Part shown: piece after piece, positions 1 through 5,200 of the stretch | How positions within the stretch are numbered: position 1 is the stretch's first letter | How the letters are laid out: every line of letters begins with the position of its first letter | The notes under the pieces: generated by a model | The model's input: the letters and a program-made list of their open reading frames with translations, nothing else | Told to the model about the DNA's origin: nothing | Databases searched by the model: none | NCBI GenBank assembly: GCA_030597775.1 | Contig: JAUVRF010000163.1 | Coordinates: 1 to 5,200 of the forward strand | DNA: 5,200 nt | Origin: Methanobacteriota archaeon | GTDB lineage: Archaea > Thermoplasmatota > DTKX01 > GCA-020343715 | Reading direction: 5' to 3' | Program-made: the position numbers and the translations under genes

Positions 1-545
1 AGGCCGACATCATCTTCTTCACCGGCGGTGACCAGCTGAGGATAACCAGCATCCTGGGTGGCTCGCCCCTCCTGCGGGAGGTCAAGCGAAGGTACTTCGA
101 GGAGGGTTGCGTCGTCGCGGGGACGAGCGCCGGGGCAAGCGCCCTGGCCGAGACCATGATCTACGAGGGTGAGAGCTCCGAGGCCCTCCGGAAGGGCACC
201 GTGCAGATGTCCACCGGCATCGGCCTGGTGCGGAAGGTCATCATCGACAGCCACTTCATCATACGGGGGCGTTTCAGCAGGCTGATGACCACGGTTACCT
301 CCAACCCCGGTACCATCGGTCTGGGCCTGGGAGAGGACACCGGGGTCATCATCAGGGACGGGCATCTCCTCGAGGCCATCGGCAACGGACTCATCGTCAT
401 CTTCGACGGACGCCACATCGCCCAGTCCAACATAACCGACATTGAGATCGGACAGGCCATCGCGGTCCAGAACGTCATCGTCCACACCCTCGTGAAAGGC
501 TACGGGTACGACCTGATGACGAGGGAATATTTAAATCCAAGTTGA
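1..545 (+). CDS. cphB: Cyanophycinase (peptidase family S51), 5' part missing
   Basis: Exo-acting serine peptidase that hydrolyses the storage polymer cyanophycin to beta-Asp-Arg dipeptides in the cytoplasm. The reading frame is already open at the left edge (first full codon at base 3) and ends with TGA at 543-545, so 180 residues are visible of a protein that is normally about 270-300 residues long. Seen in the sequence: an FFTGGDQLRITS segment (visible residues 5-16) that matches the cyanophycinase pocket containing a conserved Gln; the nucleophile elbow GTSAGAS with the presumed catalytic Ser at visible residue 42 (bases 126-128); and a DSHF..RGR..R segment at bases 246-281. In the cyanobacterial enzyme the last segment reads DQHF..RGR..R, and its three Arg residues help bind the substrate; here all three Arg are kept while the Gln is Ser. 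A GLGLGEDTGVII strand follows. The gene is followed 34 bases later by cphA on the same strand, which supports the assignment. The N-terminus and true start lie outside the window. Confidence 0.93.
   Translation, partial: ADIIFFTGGDQLRITSILGGSPLLREVKRRYFEEGCVVAGTSAGASALAETMIYEGESSEALRKGTVQMSTGIGLVRKVIIDSHFIIRGRFSRLMTTVTSNPGTIGLGLGEDTGVIIRDGHLLEAIGNGLIVIFDGRHIAQSNITDIEIGQAIAVQNVIVHTLVKGYGYDLMTREYLNPS
526..536 (+). promoter_or_regulatory. Probable archaeal TATA box for cphA
   Basis: An AATATTTAAAT run stands out in otherwise very G+C-rich sequence and resembles the archaeal TATA consensus; a purine-rich GAGGGA just upstream could serve as the BRE. It lies inside the last codons of cphB. Archaeal transcription normally starts about 25 bases after the box centre, here near 555-560, which would leave a leader of roughly 20-25 bases carrying the ribosome-binding site of cphA. 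The position is observed; the promoter function is inferred. Confidence 0.55.
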
Positions 546-567
546 CCATCCCTCCTCGCGCGGACAT

Positions 568-573
568 GGGGTG
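568..573 (+). promoter_or_regulatory. Ribosome-binding site of cphA
   Basis: GGGGTG contains GGTG, complementary to the 3' end of archaeal and bacterial 16S rRNA, and ends 6 bases before the ATG at 580. An in-frame TGA at 574-576 rules out any start upstream of this ATG, so the start is firmly set. Confidence 0.6.
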
Positions 574-579
574 TGAAAA

Positions 580-3192
580 ATGGAAATCCTCGAGATGCGA
601 GCGCTGCGAGGTCCGAACAGGTTCAGCAGGTATCAGGTCATATTCATGGAGCTGGACATCGGCAAGTACGAGGAACTGCCGACGGACAAGCTGCCCGGAT
701 TCAAGGAAAGGATCGTGGACCTGATCCCCTCGCTGCACGAGCACCGCTGCTCCCCGGGGCACCCGGGAGGCCTCATCGAACGGATGGAGCGGGGGACCTG
801 GCTAGGCCACATCACCGAGCACATGGCCATCGAGCTCCAGTGCCTCGCCGCCACCCAGGTGGGGTTCGGCAAGACGCTGGACACCAAGCGCAAGGGCATC
901 TACCACGTGGTCTACCGATACCGGGACGAGGAGGTCGGGCTTGCCGCGGGAACGGCGGCGGTCAAGATCGTCGAGGCCATGGCAGAGGGCGAGGAGATCG
1001 ACATCGAACCCATCATCCACAACCTCAAGGTGATCAGGGAGGACAATCTCCTCGGTCCCTCGACGAGGTCGATAGTCGACGAGGCGCTCTCCCGCGACAT
1101 CCCCATGATCCGGCTAAACAAGTACAGCTACGTCCAGCTCGGTCACGGCATCAACCAGCGGCGCATCCAGGCCACCATGACCGACCACACCTCCGGTATC
1201 GGTGTGGAGATAGCCGACGACAAGATGAGGACCAAGAGGATCCTCAAATCGGCCGGTGTTCCGATCCCAGAGGGGGCGGAGGTAGAGGAGATCGAGACGG
1301 CGCTGGAGGAGGTAGAATACATCGGATATCCCGTGGTGGTCAAGCCCCTCGTCGGCAACCACGGTCGTGGCATCTCCGTCAACGTGGGGAACGATGACGA
1401 TCTGAAGGTCGCCTTCGAGCAGGCCAAGCGGTTACACGAGACCGTCGTCGTCGAGAGGTTCCTTCCCGGCTTCGACCACCGGGTCCTGGTGATCCATGGG
1501 AAATTCGTCGCGGCCGCCAGAAGGGACCCCGCATCCGTCACCGGCGACGGGAGTTCCACCATACAGGAGCTCATCGACCAGCTGAACGAGGACCCCCAGC
1601 GGGGCTATGGGCACGAGAACGTCCTGACCCGAGTGATCGTGGACTTCATGACCGAGAGGCTGCTGGGCCAGATGGGCATTGGCCTGGACACCGTCCTGCC
1701 GGAGGGGGAGGAGCTGGTCCTCAAATCCACCGCGAACCTGAGCCAGGGCGGGACCGCGACCGACGTGACCGACGAGGTCCACCCCTTCATAAGGCATATG
1801 GCCGAGCGCATCGCCAAGATAATCGACCTCGACATCATGGGCATCGACATCATCGCTCCCCACCTCCGCGAACCCCTCGAGATGACCGGCGGGGGCGTCG
1901 TGGAGGTCAACGCGGCCCCAGGGTTCCGCATGCGCCTGTCACCCTTCCGCGGAGAGTCACGGAACGTGGCCGCGCCCGTGGTGGACATGCTGTTCCCCCC
2001 AGGAACCGAGGGAACGATCCCGATCATAGCCGTGACCGGTACCAACGGAAAGACCACCACGGCCAGGCTCATCGCCCACATCCTCACGATCACTGGCAGG
2101 ACCGTCGGCATGTCGAGCACCGCTGGTGTCATTATCGGCAACGACAAGATCCTCTCTGGCGATTACAGCGGTCCCGAAGGTACCAAGTTCGTGCTCAGGG
2201 AGCCCAGCGTGGACGCCGCCATCCTGGAGGTGGCCCGGGGCAGCATCCTGCGTCGGGGCCTGGCCTTCGACGAGTCCGACGTGGGCGTCTTCATGAACGT
2301 CAGCGCGGACCATCTGGGCCAAGAGGACGTGGACACGGTGGAGGAGCTTACCGTCGTGAAGGGCATCGTGGTGGAGACCGTCAAGGAGACCGGTCGGGCG
2401 GTGCTCAACGCCGAGGACCCACTGGTCGTGAGGTTCAAGGACACAGTACAGGCCAAGAGCATCCTCTTCTCCCTCGACCCCGACCTGCCCGTCCTCAAGG
2501 AGCATCTCGAGGCGAACGGGTCGGTCATGACGGTCATCGACGACACCATCGTCCTCCGGAAGATGGCCCTGGACTTTCCCATCGCGAAGGTCAAGGACGT
2601 TCCCATCACCTTGGAGGGAGCGGCTAGATTCAACATCGCCAACGCCCTGGCCGCAGCGGCGGCCTGCTACGCACTGGGCATCCCTGTAAAGGGCATCGAG
2701 AGGGGCCTCATCACCTTCAACCCCTCCATCAGCCAGAGTCGGGGAAGGATGAACATCCTCGAGGTCAGCAACTTCAAGGTGATCGTGGATTTCGGGCACA
2801 ACCCGGTCGCCGTCGAGGCCCTCTCCGCGGTCTTCCCCCACCTCTCCACGGGCAGGGTCATAGGGATGCACGCCGGGACGGGCAACCGGCGTGACGAGGA
2901 GATCATGGAGTTCGGTCGCGTCCTCGGCAGGACCTACGATCGCATCGTGCTCACGGACTCGGACCCCCGGCGCAGGAAGCTGGGGGAGACAGCGGACGTG
3001 GTCGAGCGCGGCATCCTGGAGACGGGATTTCCGGAGAAGGAGCTGACCGTGGTCCTCGACCCGAGGGAGGCAACCCGTGTCGCCCTTGATATGGCCCAGG
3101 CGGGGGACCTGGTGGTCCTGCAGTGCGATGACGTGGAGCAGATCATCGAGGACGTGTTCGCATACAAGGAGGCCCGCGCCTCGGGGGATTGA
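580..3192 (+). CDS. cphA: Cyanophycin synthetase (CphA1 type)
   Basis: Makes cyanophycin by ATP-dependent addition of Asp to the poly-Asp backbone and then of Arg to each Asp side-chain carboxyl; cytoplasmic. At 870 residues it is full length for the family (about 870-900). Three parts are visible. The N domain (about 1-160) begins MEILEMRALRGPN, has the EHRCSPG..GG segment at 54-64 and an HxxEH motif at 77-81. The ATP-grasp part (about 190-470) has GHGINQRRIQATMTDHT from 188, the lysine loop VVVKP..GNHGRG at 252-264 (ATP-binding Lys255), and metal-ligand candidates D423, E442 and N444 in the GID and EVNAAPGFRM segments. The Mur-ligase-like part (about 480-870) has the P-loop TGTNGKTT at 486-493, ARGSILRRGLAF from 552, NVSADHLG from 573 and DFGHNP from 737. 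Both ATP sites look intact, which favours CphA1 over CphA2, whose ATP-grasp side is degenerate. The start is fixed by an in-frame stop 4-6 bases upstream and by a ribosome-binding site. Neighbours are cphB upstream and an M20 hydrolase downstream. One oddity is Ser555, where cyanobacterial enzymes usually have the second Gly of ARGG. Confidence 0.97.
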   Translation: MEILEMRALRGPNRFSRYQVIFMELDIGKYEELPTDKLPGFKERIVDLIPSLHEHRCSPGHPGGLIERMERGTWLGHITEHMAIELQCLAATQVGFGKTLDTKRKGIYHVVYRYRDEEVGLAAGTAAVKIVEAMAEGEEIDIEPIIHNLKVIREDNLLGPSTRSIVDEALSRDIPMIRLNKYSYVQLGHGINQRRIQATMTDHTSGIGVEIADDKMRTKRILKSAGVPIPEGAEVEEIETALEEVEYIGYPVVVKPLVGNHGRGISVNVGNDDDLKVAFEQAKRLHETVVVERFLPGFDHRVLVIHGKFVAAARRDPASVTGDGSSTIQELIDQLNEDPQRGYGHENVLTRVIVDFMTERLLGQMGIGLDTVLPEGEELVLKSTANLSQGGTATDVTDEVHPFIRHMAERIAKIIDLDIMGIDIIAPHLREPLEMTGGGVVEVNAAPGFRMRLSPFRGESRNVAAPVVDMLFPPGTEGTIPIIAVTGTNGKTTTARLIAHILTITGRTVGMSSTAGVIIGNDKILSGDYSGPEGTKFVLREPSVDAAILEVARGSILRRGLAFDESDVGVFMNVSADHLGQEDVDTVEELTVVKGIVVETVKETGRAVLNAEDPLVVRFKDTVQAKSILFSLDPDLPVLKEHLEANGSVMTVIDDTIVLRKMALDFPIAKVKDVPITLEGAARFNIANALAAAAACYALGIPVKGIERGLITFNPSISQSRGRMNILEVSNFKVIVDFGHNPVAVEALSAVFPHLSTGRVIGMHAGTGNRRDEEIMEFGRVLGRTYDRIVLTDSDPRRRKLGETADVVERGILETGFPEKELTVVLDPREATRVALDMAQAGDLVVLQCDDVEQIIEDVFAYKEARASGD

Positions 3193-3200
3193 GGCGGGCC
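3171..3200 (+). repeat. GC-rich inverted repeat (hairpin) over the cphA stop codon
   Basis: The left arm at 3171-3182 (GGCCCGCGCCTC) pairs with the right arm at 3191-3200 (GAGGCGGGCC): seven G-C pairs, a two-base bulge on the left, then three more pairs, closing a loop of eight bases (GGGGGATT). The cphA stop TGA is at 3190-3192, so the right arm begins within it. The hairpin ends three bases before the GGAG of the next gene. No T-run follows, so it does not look like an intrinsic terminator. A role in mRNA stability or in tuning translation of the downstream gene is possible, and chance in G+C-rich DNA is not excluded. Confidence 0.5.
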
Positions 3201-3203
3201 ACT

Positions 3204-3213
3204 GGAGCGAGGA
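3204..3213 (+). promoter_or_regulatory. Ribosome-binding site that decides the M20 gene start
   Basis: GGAG at 3204-3207, followed by GAGG at 3210 and neighbouring bases, lies at normal spacing (8 bases from GGAG) before the ATG at 3216. It supports that ATG over the in-frame TTG at 3189, which would overlap the cphA stop and has no properly spaced site. Confidence 0.6.
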
Positions 3214-3215
3214 CC

Positions 3216-4466
3216 ATGGATGAGGGGAGGACCCGGGACATCCGCTCGGCCGTAGGCGCCTTGGAGGACGAGATGGTCCGCTTCCTGTCCGACCTCATCG
3301 CCATCCCGTCCATCGGACCCTCCTCGGGGGGCGAGGGCGAGTGGGACCGCGTCGAGATGATAGAGGCCCGTGCCAGGGCCATGGGCCTCGACGACATCCA
3401 GCGGTACGACGTGGACGACCCGTCCGTGCCCTCGGGCAAGAGGCCGAACCTGGTGGTCTGGCTCCGGAAGGACGCCGGTCGGGTGGCGGATGGCCCCCGC
3501 CTCCTGATGATCACCCACACCGACGTGGTCCCCCCGGGCAACCTGAAGGATTGGACCGGTGACCCCTTCCGGGCAAGGGTGGAGGACGGCAAGGTCATAG
3601 GCAGGGGCGCCGAGGACAACGGTCAGGCCCTAACCGCCGCCCTCTTCGCCGCCAAGGCCCTGCTGGACCTGGGCCTCCGACCCTCCATGGACGTGGGCCT
3701 GGTGATGGTGGCCGACGAGGAGGTGGAGAACGCCAAGGGCATCGGCCACCTGGTGGGGGAGGGCTTCTTCCGGGAGGACGACCTGGTGCTGGTCCCCGAC
3801 CACGGGGAGCCCGAGGGACGGCTGGTGGACGTCTCAGAGAAGGCCCTCGCCTGGGTCAGGGTCACCACCAGGGGGAGGCAGTGCCATCCCAGCATGCCCG
3901 CGAAGGGCATCAATGCCCACAGGGCGGCCATGAGGTTCGGCGTGTCGGTGGACGAGACCCTTCACGCGAGGTTCGGCGGGGAGGACAGCCTCTTCGACCA
4001 CCCCGTCTCCTCCTTCGAACCCACCAAGAAGGAGGCGAACGTGGAGAACGTCAACATGGTACCGGGGGGGGACGTGTTCTACATAGATTGCCGGTTGCTG
4101 CCCCAGTACCGGATGGCCGACATGCTCGCGGAGATGAGGGGGGTGGCGGACCGGGTGGAGGCGGACACCGGTGCCACGATCGCCCTGGAACCCGTACTCG
4201 TGGACGAGGCGGCACCGCCGACCCCCGTGGACGCGCCCATAGTTCAGAGACTGCTCGAGGCGATCCGGGAGGTCCGCGGCAACGACCCCTACCCGGGTGG
4301 CATCGGTGGGGGGACCTGCGCTGCCCACCTCCGGCGCGCGGGGCTCAACGCGGCGGTCTGGGAGACGGTGGCGAACATGGCCCACGCCCCCGACGAGTAT
4401 GCCGTCGTGGCCAACATGGTCGGGGACTGCAAGGTGTTCGCCCACATGTTCGCAGACCAGGCCTGA
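3216..4466 (+). CDS. M20-family metallopeptidase/deacylase (ArgE/DapE-like)
   Basis: Zinc-dependent hydrolase of the M20 family, which includes acetylornithine deacetylase, succinyl-diaminopimelate desuccinylase, carboxypeptidase G2 and carnosine-type dipeptidases; 416 residues, a normal length, with no signal peptide or membrane segment. The metal site can be read in order: HTD (His101, Asp103), GRGAEDN with the bridging Asp134, ADEE with the general-base Glu168 and ligand Glu169, PDHGEP with Asp195 or Glu198 as the next ligand, and the C-terminal AHAPDEY with His390. The GGGTCAAHLRRAG stretch before the last motif resembles archaeal ArgE/DapE-like proteins. The family's usual HxPNE is HAPDE here. 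The start was chosen by the GGAG site; a TTG at 3189 would add nine residues. It begins 23 bases after cphA and is probably co-transcribed with it. From this context it may cleave the cyanophycin dipeptide beta-Asp-Arg, but arginine or lysine biosynthesis roles (ArgE, DapE/LysK-like) fit the family equally well. The family call is strong; the substrate is not shown. Confidence 0.9.
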   Translation: MDEGRTRDIRSAVGALEDEMVRFLSDLIAIPSIGPSSGGEGEWDRVEMIEARARAMGLDDIQRYDVDDPSVPSGKRPNLVVWLRKDAGRVADGPRLLMITHTDVVPPGNLKDWTGDPFRARVEDGKVIGRGAEDNGQALTAALFAAKALLDLGLRPSMDVGLVMVADEEVENAKGIGHLVGEGFFREDDLVLVPDHGEPEGRLVDVSEKALAWVRVTTRGRQCHPSMPAKGINAHRAAMRFGVSVDETLHARFGGEDSLFDHPVSSFEPTKKEANVENVNMVPGGDVFYIDCRLLPQYRMADMLAEMRGVADRVEADTGATIALEPVLVDEAAPPTPVDAPIVQRLLEAIREVRGNDPYPGGIGGGTCAAHLRRAGLNAAVWETVANMAHAPDEYAVVANMVGDCKVFAHMFADQA

Positions 4467-4485
4467 GGTCCCCTGGGCAGGAAGT

Positions 4486-4492
4486 GTTAATA
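4486..4492 (+). promoter_or_regulatory. Possible TATA box of the release-factor-like gene
   Basis: GTTAATA is the only A/T-rich stretch in the 49-base gap after the M20 gene. Its TTAATA core lies 24-29 bases before the ATG at 4516, the distance at which archaeal transcription would start at or next to the start codon. No Shine-Dalgarno-like sequence is seen before this ATG, consistent with a leaderless mRNA. The box is weaker than the one before cphA. Confidence 0.4.
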
Positions 4493-4515
4493 CCCCCTGG
4501 ACCCCTAGTCCGGCT

Positions 4516-5200
4516 ATGGAGTTTCGTGACGGTCTACCGAGGGAGCTGACCCCCCTCACGGACATTGAACTGAGACTGTTGGCCGACACCTCGGACCCAA
4601 GGGACGTCCATCTTTCGGTGTACCTTCCGACGGCGGACCGCGGTGACGAGCAGCTCAACATGACCTTCGTGGCCTCCCGGGTCAAGGCCATCAGGAACGC
4701 CCTCGAGGGCGACATCGAGAGGGACTTCGAGGCGACCCTCGGCCAAGTGGAGGAGATGCTCTACCACAATCCCATCCCGGGAGAGAGGGGGAGGGTGATA
4801 TTCGTCTCGGCGCCATCCTCGTTCTTCGTTGCCTACCGCATCGGGGTGGAGCCCCGGCGCAAGCTGGTCCTCGACAACTCCCCCTTCATACTACCCCTGA
4901 TGGAGATGAGGGACGACTACGAGGACTACGCCATCATCCTGATGGACTCAGACGAGGTCCGGGTCTACTCCGTGCGGTCCAAGGCCATAAAGATGGTGGG
5001 GTCGTCGAGCATAGACCTCATGAACCGCCACAAGAAGGGGGGCATGAGCCAGAAACGGTTCAACCGGCTCCGGAGGGGCGCCATCGATGCCTTCATCTCC
5101 CAGATCGTCGAGGACCTCGAGGGACTGGAGGGTCTGGAGGGGATGAGGGGCCTCGTGGTGGCGGGACCTGGCAGCGTGAAGAAGAAGCTGGTTGATGCCC
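4516..5200 (+). CDS. eRF1/Vms1-like peptidyl-tRNA hydrolase (release-factor superfamily), 3' part missing
   Basis: The frame is open from the ATG at 4516 to the right edge, giving 228 residues of a longer protein. The N-terminal part (LSVYLPT at about 33-39, then a helical stretch and VIFVSAPSSFFVAYRI) and a following strand with a D-x-D-E-V-R-V-Y pattern look like the first domain of the eRF1-like families described in archaea and bacteria. The key segment is HKKGGMSQKRFNRLR from His172: it matches the loop and helix that in eRF1/aRF1 read H..GGQS..RF.R, but the third loop position is Met177 and a Gln follows two residues later (Gln179). That G-x-x-Q arrangement is like Vms1/ANKZF1, which release nascent chains from stalled ribosomes. 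A VVAGPGSVKKKL segment at the right end corresponds to the GPGPTK region of domain 3. The likely role is peptidyl-tRNA hydrolysis in ribosome rescue; an altered release factor is the alternative. It appears to be its own transcription unit, unrelated to cyanophycin. Confidence 0.75.
   Translation, partial: MEFRDGLPRELTPLTDIELRLLADTSDPRDVHLSVYLPTADRGDEQLNMTFVASRVKAIRNALEGDIERDFEATLGQVEEMLYHNPIPGERGRVIFVSAPSSFFVAYRIGVEPRRKLVLDNSPFILPLMEMRDDYEDYAIILMDSDEVRVYSVRSKAIKMVGSSSIDLMNRHKKGGMSQKRFNRLRRGAIDAFISQIVEDLEGLEGLEGMRGLVVAGPGSVKKKLVDA
5116..5142 (+). repeat. Three tandem 9-base units coding LEG-LEG-LEG
   Basis: CTCGAGGGA, CTGGAGGGT and CTGGAGGGG follow one another in frame and encode Leu-Glu-Gly three times (residues 201-209 of the release-factor-like protein). 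The array sits between the helix after the GGxSQ loop and the next beta-strand, a connector where length changes are tolerated. It probably arose by local duplication. Confidence 0.6.

Noticed and set aside
573..1397. A 274-residue open frame on the + strand overlapping cphA
   Set aside because: It is an out-of-frame shadow of cphA, rich in Gly, Arg, His and Pro as expected from G+C-rich codons read in the wrong frame, with no recognisable domain.
1957..2871. A 304-residue open frame on the - strand inside cphA
   Set aside because: It is antisense to the well-conserved Mur-ligase part of CphA; its length follows from the lack of A/T-rich stop codons and its composition (Asp, Gly, His, Val) is typical of antisense shadows.
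3189..3215. TTG start for the M20 gene overlapping the cphA stop
   Set aside because: The nine extra residues (MRRATGART) have no family similarity that I can see, the nearest GGAGG is about 17 bases upstream inside cphA, and the ATG at 3216 has a well-spaced GGAG.
4470..4500. Direct repeat CCCCTGG at 4470-4476 and 4494-4500 flanking the A/T box
   Set aside because: Seven bases of C/G-rich sequence repeated once is expected by chance here, so it is not called as an operator.
4467..4515. Transcription terminator after the M20 gene
   Set aside because: Only a five-base GGTCC/GGACC pairing with a long loop is present, and there is no T-run on the + strand, so nothing supports a terminator.
3834..4715. 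A 293-residue open frame on the - strand
   Set aside because: It runs antisense across the M20 gene, the gap and the start of the next gene; no motif is recognisable and both overlapped genes are convincing.

Overview
The window carries a compact cyanophycin (multi-L-arginyl-poly-L-aspartate) storage locus on the + strand, followed by the start of an unrelated translation-quality-control gene. In order: the C-terminal two thirds of a cyanophycinase (cphB, cut by the left edge); a complete cyanophycin synthetase (cphA, 870 residues); a complete M20-family metallopeptidase/deacylase (416 residues); and the first 228 residues of a protein related to eRF1/aRF1 and Vms1 release factors (cut by the right edge). 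Every gene is on the + strand, coding density is very high, and the only non-coding gaps are 34, 23 and 49 bases long. No RNA gene, mobile element, CRISPR array or attachment site is visible.

The host is most likely an archaeon with a G+C-rich genome, though this is an inference. Third codon positions are strongly G/C. Two A/T-rich boxes that look like archaeal TATA elements stand out from this background: one about 44-54 bases before the cphA start, the other 24-29 bases before the last gene's start. Ribosome-binding sites match the usual archaeal anti-Shine-Dalgarno. The last gene belongs to the eRF1-like superfamily, and the M20 protein resembles archaeal ArgE/DapE-like hydrolases. A Thermoplasmata-like or methanogen-like lineage is plausible, but the sequence does not settle it and a bacterium is not excluded.

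The first three genes make a coherent pathway. CphA builds the nitrogen-rich polymer from Asp and Arg at the expense of ATP. CphB cuts the polymer to beta-Asp-Arg dipeptides. The M20 enzyme is well placed to split that dipeptide, which is chemically an N-acyl amino acid with a free alpha-carboxylate, although this substrate is inferred only from context and chemistry. cphA appears to have its own promoter inside the 3' end of cphB. A GC-rich hairpin spans the cphA stop codon just before the ribosome-binding site of the M20 gene. The fourth gene seems to be a separate, probably leaderless transcription unit.
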